Of a stretch of 64,000 nucleotides of DNA, positions 16,549 to 24,445 are shown one piece after another. The DNA is from Acidovorax soli. Its GTDB lineage: Bacteria; Pseudomonadota; Gammaproteobacteria; Burkholderiales; Burkholderiaceae_C. The notes under the pieces are model-generated. The model ran no database searches. It was not told where the DNA came from and was given only the letters and a program-made list of their open reading frames with translations. How positions within the stretch are numbered: the first letter of the stretch is position 1; every line of letters begins with the position of its first letter. Made by a program: the position numbers and the translations under genes. Location of the stretch: assembly GCF_014207955.1 (NCBI RefSeq), contig NZ_JACHLK010000002.1, forward strand, positions 682,001-746,000, in the 5' to 3' direction.

Positions 16549-17595
16549 TCATGGCGCGTTCTTCAGAAATTCCATTGTGTCCCGCACAGCTTCGGCCTGA
16601 ATCGCCTTCGCATCTCCGCCTCCGCGTGATCCTGGCACCATCGCCTGGCACTCGTTGACCGCCGCCGTGAACTCCGCGCCGGTCGCCAAAGGCCGCTTCT
16701 TCTTAAAGTCGTACACGCTGTTGCCCAACCCGCTGCCTGCCTTCATGGTCATGTACAACTCCATGTCGCAATTCTTGGAACTGGTGGTGCGCGGGTTGAC
16801 GCGGTAGGTGAAGTTCAGCGTGTCAAAAGCATGGCGCGCTCCCTTGAATTCCTTGTAGCGGATGTTGTTGCCTTTGGCGATCAGTTCGTCGTACCAGCGA
16901 CGGCACACCGCCACGTCCTGGGCTTCTTCCAGCTCGCGGTCAGCGAGCAAGACCAAGATGGGCGCAGTCGCCTTCTCGCGGTCATCGGAGCGGTAGCGGA
17001 TGTTGCAGTTGCCGGGGTAGAACACCACATGTCCAGCGAACTTCACAGTGCTGGTATTAACCGGGTCAGACCATGTGGGCCAGGCAGTGTCGAATGCCGT
17101 GCTGCCGCCCCGAGAGAATCCGATGTTAAAAATGCGCGCCGCATCGATCTGTGGGTGGGTCACCAGCATACGCAGTGCGTTCATCGTGTCGGCCACATGG
17201 GCGGGATAGGGCACCAGTTCTTGATTGGAATTGGTCTCCACCACGCCCCGAGGCTTGTAGCTGTCGGCTATCAGTACCGCATAGCCTGCGGCATTCAACT
17301 CTTTGGCCCACACGTCGTAGAGATTGCTCTCCACGCCGCCGCTGCCGTGGCTCAGCACCACCGCCGGCACCTTGGCATCTTTAGCGAGGCCCTTGGGCAT
17401 CAACAACTCGGCGGGAATCGTTGCCGCTGTCGTGCCGGCAAGCAACTGACGGGCGTAGAGATGCCGGTTCGGTGGAGTGATGGACTCGTACTCGAACCGC
17501 CCTGTCTGGCCGCTGCTGAGGTCTTTCAAGGGTGCGGCCGGACTCAGCACTGGGAGCATGGCCAAGACCAGCGCAAATATCAGTCGGATGCTCAT
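16549..17595 (-). CDS. Secreted dienelactone-hydrolase-like protein (copy 2)
   Basis: A 348-residue alpha/beta-hydrolase of the dienelactone hydrolase type. It has a signal peptide (MSIRLIFALVLAMLPVLSPA), an oxyanion-side motif VVLSHGSGG, the nucleophile elbow GFSRGG, an acid region ILVLLADRELEE and a candidate catalytic His in GARHAFD. The start codon overlaps the stop of the upstream copy by four bases (ATGA), so both are made from one message. It is a clear paralogue of the upstream gene, with the same length and motif spacing. Substrate is not evident; exported hydrolases of this group act on esters or lactones. Location in accessory DNA points to acquisition as a pair. Confidence 0.85.
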   Translation of the reverse strand: MSIRLIFALVLAMLPVLSPAAPLKDLSSGQTGRFEYESITPPNRHLYARQLLAGTTAATIPAELLMPKGLAKDAKVPAVVLSHGSGGVESNLYDVWAKELNAAGYAVLIADSYKPRGVVETNSNQELVPYPAHVADTMNALRMLVTHPQIDAARIFNIGFSRGGSTAFDTAWPTWSDPVNTSTVKFAGHVVFYPGNCNIRYRSDDREKATAPILVLLADRELEEAQDVAVCRRWYDELIAKGNNIRYKEFKGARHAFDTLNFTYRVNPRTTSSKNCDMELYMTMKAGSGLGNSVYDFKKKRPLATGAEFTAAVNECQAMVPGSRGGGDAKAIQAEAVRDTMEFLKNAP

Positions 17596-18638
17596 TTAGA
17601 AGCCCCCAGGAAAGTCAGAACGTCCTGCACTGCCTTCTCACGGGCCTTCTCGTTACTCTCCACCGTGATCCAAGAGGTCTGCTTGCACTTCTCCAGATAG
17701 GAACTCCACTCTTTGTGATCGGTGAAGGTTTTGCCTGAGTACTTGTCATGGGCCGGGCCCCAGCTAGGATCGTTTGCACCGTACGGCATGCGCACATCGA
17801 ACGAGCAGCCATTGAAGTTGCCCTCGTTGAACTTCCTCCATGGCTGGTTGAGCCGATCAAACACATGCGTCGCGCCAGCGTAGACCTTGTAGCTCACAGG
17901 CAGCCCGGCCGCGGCGTATTCGTCGGCCAGTTCCATGCAGGGCTTGGGCAGGGTCATGTCGTCCTTCTCCCCCAGCAACATCAGGATGGGGGCCGGAAGC
18001 TTGCTGTGCTTGTCTACGCGATAGCGCATGTTGCAGCCCGGGTAGACAGCCACGCCACCAGCCCACTTCACATCGACCGGAACGACGTGTTGTTGGTAGG
18101 TTGGCCAGGCCGCATCCAAAAGGGCCTGCCCACCCCTTGACCAACCCATGTGGAAGATCTTGCTGCGATCGATTTGCGGGTGTGTCGCAAGCAACTTGAG
18201 CGCATAGAGGGCATCTGTCGTGTTGGCCATAGTGTTCCAGGTCAACTGCTTCGTAGTTCCCGTCACGCGGTCTTCGCCTCGGGGCTTGAAGCTGTCCACA
18301 ACGAAGACGGCATAGCCGGCGTTGTTGAGTGCCTTGGCCCAGACGTCGAAGTACAGGCTGCTCACACCCTCGCTGCCGTGAGAAAACACCACCGCAGGCA
18401 CCTTGCCCTCGACTTTCGGCGACGGCATCAGCAAATCACCGAACACCGTCACCTCCGGGCCCAGGTTGCCCCGAATCAGCGCCCAGCGATGGGCAGGGGT
18501 GGCCGATGTGAACTCGATACGGCCCGTTTGGGCGCCACTCAGATCGGCAAGTGGAGCCGCAGCGGCGATCTGCCCCCATCCAACGGCGAGTGCGGCAGCG
18601 GCAATCAGTCTGCGTCCGATGGTTGTCGTTCTTTTCAT
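17592..18638 (-). CDS. Secreted dienelactone-hydrolase-like protein (copy 1)
   Basis: A 348-residue alpha/beta-hydrolase with a signal peptide (IAAAALAVGWGQIAAAAP region), the motif VVFSHGSEG, nucleophile elbow GWSRGG, an acid-loop segment ILMLLGEKDD and catalytic His candidate in GATHVFD. It is the first gene of a two-gene unit with a paralogue of equal length, with a 4-base ATGA junction. The two proteins share the same order of motifs, so the pair arose by tandem duplication. The annotation as dienelactone hydrolase family refers to fold and motifs only; a role in chlorocatechol breakdown is not supported by the neighbours. Confidence 0.85.
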   Translation of the reverse strand: MKRTTTIGRRLIAAAALAVGWGQIAAAAPLADLSGAQTGRIEFTSATPAHRWALIRGNLGPEVTVFGDLLMPSPKVEGKVPAVVFSHGSEGVSSLYFDVWAKALNNAGYAVFVVDSFKPRGEDRVTGTTKQLTWNTMANTTDALYALKLLATHPQIDRSKIFHMGWSRGGQALLDAAWPTYQQHVVPVDVKWAGGVAVYPGCNMRYRVDKHSKLPAPILMLLGEKDDMTLPKPCMELADEYAAAGLPVSYKVYAGATHVFDRLNQPWRKFNEGNFNGCSFDVRMPYGANDPSWGPAHDKYSGKTFTDHKEWSSYLEKCKQTSWITVESNEKAREKAVQDVLTFLGASK

Positions 18639-18839
18639 TCCGTCCCGCTCCGTTTGTAGTGATGGTTTTGGCCGCAGAAATCGTAACGTATTGTGTCCAT
18701 TTCGACCTACGACATATGGGTGAGTACGGGTGCCGGCTCAGCTCGAGAAATATGCGATTTAAAAGAATCTCAGACATATATCACCCAAGCGAGTCATACC
18801 CAGGCTTTTCCCTGATCTGACGTCACCCCCCCTCTACCC

Positions 18840-18869
18840 AGCCCCGGTTCCCTCGCACCGGGGCTTTTT
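18840..18869 (+). terminator. Stem-loop with T-run upstream of radC
   Basis: AGCCCCGG at 18,840-18,847 pairs with CCGGGGCT at 18,858-18,865 around a 10-base loop and is followed by TTTTT. It looks like an intrinsic terminator, but it stands only 21 bases before the start codon of radC and has counterparts in front of two further genes of this module, so it may act as an attenuator or processing site. Confidence 0.75.
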
Positions 18870-18890
18870 GCTTTCTGGAGCCCCATACCC

Positions 18891-19358
18891 ATGTCCATCC
18901 CTTGCATCACCCCCTACACCCGCCCTGCCCTCGTCCAGCAAGCGCTGGATCTCATCGCCTGCAAGGCAACGCCTGGCACCTCGCCGATCCTGTCCTGCCC
19001 TGCAGCCGTGCGTGACTACCTGCGCCTGCTGCTGGGAGATCGCCCGCACGAAGTCTTTACGGTCGTGTTCCTGGACTCCCAGCACCAGGTCATCTGCGTT
19101 GAAGAGATGTTTCGCGGCACCTTGACCCAGACCTCGGTGTATCCACGCGAGATCGTGATCGCGGCCCTCTCTCGCAACGCGGCAGCGGTCATCCTGGCCC
19201 ACAACCACCCGAGCGGCCACTGCGAGCCGTCGCAGGCCGACCAGGTCATGACACAGACGCTCAAGGCGGCCCTGGCCATGGTGGAGGTGCGCGTTCTGGA
19301 TCACTTCGTGGTCACCCGCTCCACGCTCGTGAGCTTTGCGGAGCGCGGTCTGCTGTAG
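18891..19358 (+). CDS. radC: RadC-family JAB/MPN-domain protein
   Basis: The 155-residue protein is the short, mobile-element form of RadC, lacking the N-terminal helix-hairpin-helix region of chromosomal RadC. The JAB/MPN metal site is complete: a Glu in VEEMFRGT and the HNHPSG...PSQAD motif that supplies two His and one Asp. It begins the ICE/plasmid-type module with the same direction as the next five genes. The family is widespread on integrative elements; its biochemical role is not settled and the early DNA-repair claim is doubtful. The ATG at 18891 lies after CTGGAGCCCC, a usable ribosome binding site. Confidence 0.92.
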   Translation: MSIPCITPYTRPALVQQALDLIACKATPGTSPILSCPAAVRDYLRLLLGDRPHEVFTVVFLDSQHQVICVEEMFRGTLTQTSVYPREIVIAALSRNAAAVILAHNHPSGHCEPSQADQVMTQTLKAALAMVEVRVLDHFVVTRSTLVSFAERGLL

Positions 19359-19441
19359 CAGGAGGTCGGTGCTCTTGGTTTCTTTGCACCCGTCCTTCTT
19401 TCACCCCGGGTCTTCGTGCCCATTCTTTCTGGAGATTTCCC

Positions 19442-19771
19442 ATGGTCTTTTGTCCCCATTGTTCTTCCACCCGCATCGTCGGCCGACACATCGCCCGCAG
19501 TGCCGGCGGTGTCGTTGGCACCGTGGCGGGTGCAGCCGGTGGTGCAGCAAGCGCTCTTCGCGGTGCCCAGGCGGGTGCAGCGGTGGGTGCCCTTGCCGGC
19601 CCGGCTGGCAGCCTGCTGGGCACCGTTGCCGGTGCCGCCCTTGGCGTACTGCTGGGCGGTGCTGTCGGCTGCGAGATCGGTACTGCGGTTGGCGACGTTG
19701 TCGACGAGAACTTGCTCGACAACCTGGAGTGCGTTTCCTGCGGCCACCACTTTCACATCCGGCCTGACTGA
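19442..19771 (+). CDS. Glycine-zipper protein with split zinc ribbon
   Basis: The 109-residue protein has CPHC at residues 4-7 and CVSCGHHFH near residues 95-103, which together would form a zinc ribbon made from the two ends of the chain. Between them is a long Gly/Ala-rich hydrophobic segment (repeated GxxxG, residues about 20-85), a glycine zipper likely to insert into a membrane as a hairpin. The start follows CTGGAGATTTCCC. It is transcribed with radC and DUF932. Such proteins are found on integrative elements but I know of no assigned function; a transmembrane hairpin bringing both ends together on the cytosolic side would explain the split ribbon. Confidence 0.75.
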   Translation: MVFCPHCSSTRIVGRHIARSAGGVVGTVAGAAGGAASALRGAQAGAAVGALAGPAGSLLGTVAGAALGVLLGGAVGCEIGTAVGDVVDENLLDNLECVSCGHHFHIRPD

Positions 19772-20012
19772 ACCAGGTTCTTTCCTGCGGTTGGAGCCCT
19801 GGCCAACGCTGATGGCATCTCGACTTCGTACGTCGGCCATCCGGATCCTGCGGATCCCTGTCTCGCTTTTCTCCTTCCCCCGTCCCCTCCCTTCCCTCTG
19901 AACACGGTGTTGCTGCCCTCACTGGTGGCGGCTTTGCCGTGGGCGGTTGGTTTTGGGGGTTTGGTCTTTCCCTTTCTGTTCTTTCTTCTTCAACCTTCAA
20001 GGAGCACTTTCA

Positions 20013-21026
20013 ATGGCACACCTTCTCCAATCCATGGCCTATGTCGGCGAGACCCCATGGCACAACCTCGGGCAAAAGCTCGAGCCCAAGCAACCCATCG
20101 AAGTCTGGGCCCGCGAAGCAGGCATGGACTGGACCATCCGGTCCTCCCCCGTGCGCTACATGGCCTCGGACGCCGAGTGCCAATCGGTGTTTTCAACCCT
20201 CATGGGCGATTTCATGGAGTTTCCGGAGCAGCATGTGCTGTACCGCAGCGATACCAAGGCACCCCTGTCCGTGGTATCTGGGCGCTACCAGGTGGTCCAG
20301 CCCCGCGAAGTGCTGGAGTTCTACCGGGATCTGACCGAGGTCTCTGGATACGAGCTGGAGACCGCGGGTGTCCTGAAGGCCGGCCGCAAGTTCTGGGCCC
20401 TGGCCCGCACGGGCAAGGAGTCGGCCCTCAAGGGCAATGACGTGGTCAAGGGCTATCTGCTTTTGGCCACGTCGTGCGATGGATCCTTGGCCACCACGGC
20501 CACACCGACCACCGTGCGGGTGGTCTGCAACAACACCCTGTCCATCGCCCTGCAAGGCACGACCAGCGCGATCAAGGTTCCTCACAGCAGGAGCTTTGAC
20601 GCGCAGGCGGTCAAGCAGCAGCTGGGGATTGCGGTGTCGCAATGGGATGGCTTCATGGTCCGCATGAAGGCGCTGTCCGAGCGCAAGGTCAAGGCCAAGG
20701 AGGTGGAGAACTTCTTCCTCAAGGTCTTGTGCCCCACCGAGTCGGAAGCGACCACCCTGTCCAAGGGGCCTGGTGGTGCCTCGACCGGCATGGTCAACGA
20801 GCGGGCCCTGCGCAAGGTGCAGAGCCTGTTCGAGGGCCATGGCCGCGGCGCTGAGCTCTCGGCGGCCAAAGGTACGGCCTGGGGTCTTCTGTGCGCCGTG
20901 ACCGAGTTCGTGGACCACGAGCGCCGGGCACGGAGCCAGGAGTACCGGTTGGACAGTGCCTGGTTTGGCCAGGGGGCCACCATCAAGCAGCGGGCGCTGG
21001 ACAAGGCGTTGCAGCTGGCGTCGTGA
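20013..21026 (+). CDS. DUF932 phage/plasmid-related protein
   Basis: The 337-residue product matches the DUF932 (phage/plasmid-like) family: the N-terminal MAYVGETPWHNLGQKL motif, the central YLLLATSCDGS and TPTTVRVVCNNTL segments and a C-terminal WGLLCAVTEFVDHERRA block are all typical. The start was placed at 20013, with AAGGAG 9 bases upstream, instead of an ATG 66 bases earlier. These genes are common on integrative elements and phages beside recombination genes, as here with a YqaJ-type exonuclease; the function is not established. No membrane segments are visible. Confidence 0.9.
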   Translation: MAHLLQSMAYVGETPWHNLGQKLEPKQPIEVWAREAGMDWTIRSSPVRYMASDAECQSVFSTLMGDFMEFPEQHVLYRSDTKAPLSVVSGRYQVVQPREVLEFYRDLTEVSGYELETAGVLKAGRKFWALARTGKESALKGNDVVKGYLLLATSCDGSLATTATPTTVRVVCNNTLSIALQGTTSAIKVPHSRSFDAQAVKQQLGIAVSQWDGFMVRMKALSERKVKAKEVENFFLKVLCPTESEATTLSKGPGGASTGMVNERALRKVQSLFEGHGRGAELSAAKGTAWGLLCAVTEFVDHERRARSQEYRLDSAWFGQGATIKQRALDKALQLAS

Positions 21027-21100
21027 GCTGCCCGTTCATCTCAGCCTCTGGGCTGTTCTTCAATTCACCTCTTCATCTCAACCCACTTCCCCAACGGCAT

Positions 21101-21132
21101 AAGCCCCGGACCTTTTGAAGGGTCTGGGGCTT
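21101..21132 (+). terminator. Stem-loop upstream of the YqaJ gene
   Basis: AAGCCCCGGACC pairs with GGTCTGGGGCTT across a short loop (12 pairs, one of them G-U) and is followed by a T-rich TTGTGCTTTTTG. It lies about 50 bases before the next start codon. It resembles the stem-loops before radC and before the gene at 22,336. Confidence 0.7.
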
Positions 21133-21182
21133 TGTGCTTTTTGAGGGGTGGTTTTGAAGGGGTGCTTTTCAAAGGAGTTCGT

Positions 21183-22229
21183 ATGGCCAATACCTTGGTC
21201 CCTGCCGGAGCGGAGCACGCTCTGGCATCCCCTGTGGCAGCGCTGCGGGGTGGTGCAGTGCGGCAACGCCCTGCCCTGCGCCTGGTGCGCACCCAGGATC
21301 TGAATCGTGAGCAGTGGCTGCAGGTGCGCCGCGGTGGCGTGGGCAGCTCGGATGCGGCCGCGGCCGTAGGGCTCAGTCCCCACAAGTCGCAGCTGCAGCT
21401 GTGGATGGAGAAGACCGGCAGGGCCGGCATGCTGCCGGTCACCGAGACCGATGACGACATGAGCCCCACCTACTGGGGTGCGCTGCTGGAGCCCATCGTG
21501 GCGGCGCATTACACACGCCGCACGGGCAACCGGGTGCGCCGCGTCAATGCGGTGCTCCAGCACCCGCAGTTTTCGTGGATGCTGGCCAACATCGACCGTG
21601 AGGTGATGGGGGCCCCCGATGTCCAGATCCTGGAATGCAAGACCGCCGGAATCCAGGGGGCCTGGCTCTGGCGGGACGGGGTTCCGGAACATGTGCAGCT
21701 GCAGGTGATGCACCAGCTGGCCGTGACCGGCAAGCAGGCCGCGGATGTGGCGGTGCTGATTGGCGGGCAGGAACTGCAGATCTACCGGATCGAGCGGGAC
21801 GAGGCCATGATCAACCAGCTTGCCACCCTGGAGTGGATGTTCTGGGACTACGTGGAACAGGATCTTCAGCCGCCGGCCGATGGGTCGGAGTCTGCGGATG
21901 CGGCGCTGCGAGCGCTGTATCCCCGGGATTCAGGGGCCACTCTGGACCTTCGTCAGGACCTGGTGATGTCTGCGGTGTTCTCCGATCTTCTGGCGGTGCG
22001 GGAAGTGCTGAGCACCAACAACGCGCGGGAAGCCCAACTTAAGCAGTCGATCCAGCAGCGCATGGGGGATTCCAGCCGGGCGCTGTTCGATGGCGGGGAG
22101 GTGAGCTTCAAGCGCAGCAAGGATGGCAGCACTCTGGATACCGCCAGGCTGCAGGCAGCCCATCCGGATCTGGTGCAGCAGTTCACCGTGAGCAAGCCGG
22201 GAAGCCGGCGGTTTTTGGTGCAGACGTAG
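21183..22229 (+). CDS. YqaJ-family viral-type recombinase exonuclease
   Basis: The 348-residue protein has the YqaJ nuclease hallmarks: GGVGSSDAAAAVGLSP in the N-terminal region, a GALLEPIVAAHY helix supplying the conserved Glu, and the PDVQILECKTA strand with the D...ExK catalytic residues. It belongs to the lambda-exonuclease type of 5'-3' nucleases used with a single-strand annealing protein in phage and ICE recombination. No RecT/Bet homologue was recognised next to it; the DUF932 gene before or the Cys-rich gene after could fill that place, but this is speculation. The start at 21183 is preceded by AAAGGAG. Confidence 0.88.
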   Translation: MANTLVPAGAEHALASPVAALRGGAVRQRPALRLVRTQDLNREQWLQVRRGGVGSSDAAAAVGLSPHKSQLQLWMEKTGRAGMLPVTETDDDMSPTYWGALLEPIVAAHYTRRTGNRVRRVNAVLQHPQFSWMLANIDREVMGAPDVQILECKTAGIQGAWLWRDGVPEHVQLQVMHQLAVTGKQAADVAVLIGGQELQIYRIERDEAMINQLATLEWMFWDYVEQDLQPPADGSESADAALRALYPRDSGATLDLRQDLVMSAVFSDLLAVREVLSTNNAREAQLKQSIQQRMGDSSRALFDGGEVSFKRSKDGSTLDTARLQAAHPDLVQQFTVSKPGSRRFLVQT

Positions 22230-22261
22230 TCAATTCATTTTTCCCTTCCCCCTTTTCTCAT

Positions 22262-22291
22262 AGCGGGCCTGACCTTCACCGGTTGGGCCCG
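22262..22291 (+). terminator. Stem-loop upstream of the Cys-rich gene
   Basis: AGCGGGCCTGACC pairs with GGTTGGGCCCGTT through a 4-6 base loop, with several G-U pairs, followed by GTGCTTT. It is the third stem-loop of this kind in the module and lies about 45 bases before the next start codon. Its T-run is weak, so it would be a poor terminator. Confidence 0.55.
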
Positions 22292-22335
22292 TTGTGCTTT
22301 GGGGGGTCAACAACATCATTCGAAAGGATTCCAAC

Positions 22336-23313
22336 ATGCTCAAGGGTCTTGCCTTGACCCCGCCCGTGATCGGGCGGATCTCCATCGGGCGCGTGGTGGA
22401 GAAGAACGGCCGTCGCCTTCCCGAGAAGGACGATGGTTTCACAATCACCAGCCAGGTGCAGAACTGGGATGGCTGGGTGCTGCATCCGGTGGACGAGGTG
22501 CTGCGCAAGGAGGCTTCGGCCAAGCTGCGCAGCATTCCGGTGAAGCTGCTGTTCGATGACCCGGATCTCAGCCTGCGGGCCAGCTACACGATGTTTGAGC
22601 GGTCGACCGGGAGACCGCTGTGCGTGGGCGATGGGCAGACGTGCAAGCGGGTCTCGGCCCAAAGGATGCAGAGCCTGGCCTGTGAAGGGCCTCAGGCCTG
22701 TGCTGTGGGCGCTGCAGGAGGCTGCAGGCCCTATGGGCGGCTAAACGTGCGGATTGATGCCCAGGAGGCCCAGGAGACCTTCTGCGACGAGATGGGGGGC
22801 TTTGTGTTCCGGACCACGGGGTTCAACAGCATTCGCACGCTGGCGTCCAGGTTGCGGTATCTGCATGCGGCCACGGGTGGCATGCTGGCTTCGTTGCCTC
22901 TGGAGCTTCGGCTGCGGGGCAAGTCGACGACCTTGTCGCATGGCACGCCGATCTACTACGTGGATTTGACGACCCGGCAGGGCAGCACCCTGCCCCAGGT
23001 CATTGCGCTAGCGCGCAAAGAGCGGGAGCAGGCCGCGGCGCTCGGGTTTGACCAGGCGGCGCTGGACGAAGCAGCGCGGCAGGGGCTGGCGCTGGGGGAG
23101 TTTGAGGAATCGGACGAGGACGGGGCTACGGTCGTTCAGGAGTTCTATCCGGACTTCGAGAACGAGACGCCGGGCGCAGACGACCAGACCCAACAGCCTG
23201 GCCCTTCGGCCGCCAACGGCACCAGAGTCACTCCGGCAAGAACATCGCTGCGCACGAAGTTGAGCCGCAAGCTGGAAGGAGAGCCAACAGTGCAGGGGGT
23301 TGCTCATGCATAG
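22336..23313 (+). CDS. Cys-rich ICE protein (hydrolase or metal-binding type)
   Basis: The 325-residue protein resembles a conserved family on betaproteobacterial integrative elements that databases commonly label hydrolase or metal-binding protein. It has a basic-neutral N-terminal domain, a Cys cluster near residues 97-133 (CVGDGQTCKR, LACEGPQACAV, GGCRPYG) that could bind zinc or an Fe-S cluster, and a Gln/Thr-rich, low-complexity C-terminal tail after about residue 260. The start ATG at 22336 follows GAAAGGATTCCAAC. It follows the YqaJ nuclease gene, and its end overlaps the next gene by 8 bases. No catalytic motif is recognised; a single-strand DNA annealing or RDF-like role is possible but unsupported. 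Confidence 0.7.
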   Translation: MLKGLALTPPVIGRISIGRVVEKNGRRLPEKDDGFTITSQVQNWDGWVLHPVDEVLRKEASAKLRSIPVKLLFDDPDLSLRASYTMFERSTGRPLCVGDGQTCKRVSAQRMQSLACEGPQACAVGAAGGCRPYGRLNVRIDAQEAQETFCDEMGGFVFRTTGFNSIRTLASRLRYLHAATGGMLASLPLELRLRGKSTTLSHGTPIYYVDLTTRQGSTLPQVIALARKEREQAAALGFDQAALDEAARQGLALGEFEESDEDGATVVQEFYPDFENETPGADDQTQQPGPSAANGTRVTPARTSLRTKLSRKLEGEPTVQGVAHA

Positions 23314-23965
23314 GCCGGCTCCTTCGGATTCGGTGCACCAGCAGTTTGCGTACGGGCTCCGCTTCGTGACGGAACTGGTTTACCGGCTGCAGTTGCCCAA
23401 TGGCAGAACCCGGCACCGGCGGTTGCTGCGGGAGCCTTCGCCGCTCGTTCCTCACGAGGGAGACCTGAGCGGGGCGAAGACCTGCGTGGCGCTGGCGACG
23501 GCCATCCTGGCGCAAGCCAGGGTGAGGCCGGTCCCGAAGTCCGATACCTTGGAAGCCAATGACCCGGACCAGGTTGCAGCGCTGCTGTCCCGCTGCCTGC
23601 CAGCCCACGAGGTGCAGGTGCATGGGCCGCAGTTGTTACCCGACTGGGGGAACATCTGCGCGGGAGCGCTGCGCTCCAATGGGCTGGCGTTGCTTCAACT
23701 GTTCGAGCGATCTGGCGCCCGCTGGTCGTTGGTGGTGGGGCTGGAGTGGCGCGAGGTCAATGGCACTCCGTCCCCGCCGCTGGCCATGCTGCTGATGGAT
23801 GTGCACTGCTCTCCGGTCTGGGGAGTTGGGCACAACGCGCGGTTCGCCCCTGCAGGGCCGTTGCACCCTCACCCATCCGGTGACAACCGGTTATGGCAGT
23901 TGCGGACGCTGGACGGTGGCTTGATCTCGGTCAGTCCTGGAGCGCTGGTGACGGTGCGGCGGTAA
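23306..23965 (+). CDS. Hypothetical protein of the ICE module
   Basis: I do not recognise this 219-residue protein. It is soluble, without membrane segments or signal peptide, with a Trp-rich beta-like middle (LFERSGARWSLVVGLEWREV) and scattered His and Cys. The ATG at 23306 lies within the end of the preceding gene (8-base overlap), so it is translationally coupled to the Cys-rich protein; a TTG two codons earlier is also in frame. It is the last rightward gene before the leftward XRE regulator. Confidence 0.7.
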   Translation: MHRPAPSDSVHQQFAYGLRFVTELVYRLQLPNGRTRHRRLLREPSPLVPHEGDLSGAKTCVALATAILAQARVRPVPKSDTLEANDPDQVAALLSRCLPAHEVQVHGPQLLPDWGNICAGALRSNGLALLQLFERSGARWSLVVGLEWREVNGTPSPPLAMLLMDVHCSPVWGVGHNARFAPAGPLHPHPSGDNRLWQLRTLDGGLISVSPGALVTVRR

Positions 23966-23997
23966 ACGCCTGGTGCGCGCCGGGCTGCGCGGGCCGG

Positions 23998-24294
23998 TCA
24001 GGCCTGCGCGGGAGCCTTGCGCTTGCGCGACTTGGGCTCCGGCTCAGGCGGGCGCAGCAGGGTCCAGGGCTCTACCCCCAAGGCCTGTGCGATGCGCTCA
24101 ATGTTAGACAAGGACACGTTCCAGCGCGAACGTTCTACGGCGGACACGTAGGTGCGATCTAGTTCGCACTCCAGTGCCAACCGCTCCTGCGACCATTCCT
24201 TCTCTACCCGCCTGAGCCGAATCCAGTACGCAAGCACATCGCGAACGTTCTGGGGATCCGGCAAATGGGTGGGTGGCGTGGGCTTGGCAGACAC
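23998..24294 (-). CDS. XRE-family HTH transcriptional regulator
   Basis: The 98-residue protein carries a classical Cro/CI-type helix-turn-helix at about residues 19-77: IRLRRVEKEWSQERLALE, then LDRTYVSAVERSRWNVSL and a third helix IERIAQALGVEPW. Basic residues dominate the C-terminus (PKSRKRKAPAQ). The start appears to be GTG at 24294. It faces the module genes tail to tail and lies divergent to the lipoprotein gene at 24,446, so it may control either its own promoter region or that gene. Small XRE proteins of this size usually regulate transfer or maintenance genes on mobile elements. Confidence 0.88.
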   Translation of the reverse strand: MSAKPTPPTHLPDPQNVRDVLAYWIRLRRVEKEWSQERLALECELDRTYVSAVERSRWNVSLSNIERIAQALGVEPWTLLRPPEPEPKSRKRKAPAQA

Positions 24295-24445
24295 CCCTGG
24301 AGCATCTCCGTCTGATACATTTGCATCTACGGAGTTTGCTTCTCATATCAACCTGATTTAACCCTCTGCGGGTACACCCAAGCGCGTCACCGCGTGCCTG
24401 GTCAGCTTTGCCGTGGGCGCAAGAACTTAGATAGGCATCTCAACC

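Noticed and set aside
19928-24425. 15-base direct repeat GCTTTGCCGTGGGCG near 19,931 and 24,408
   Set aside because: Short GC-rich repeats of this length are expected by chance in 64 kb; no link to element ends was found.
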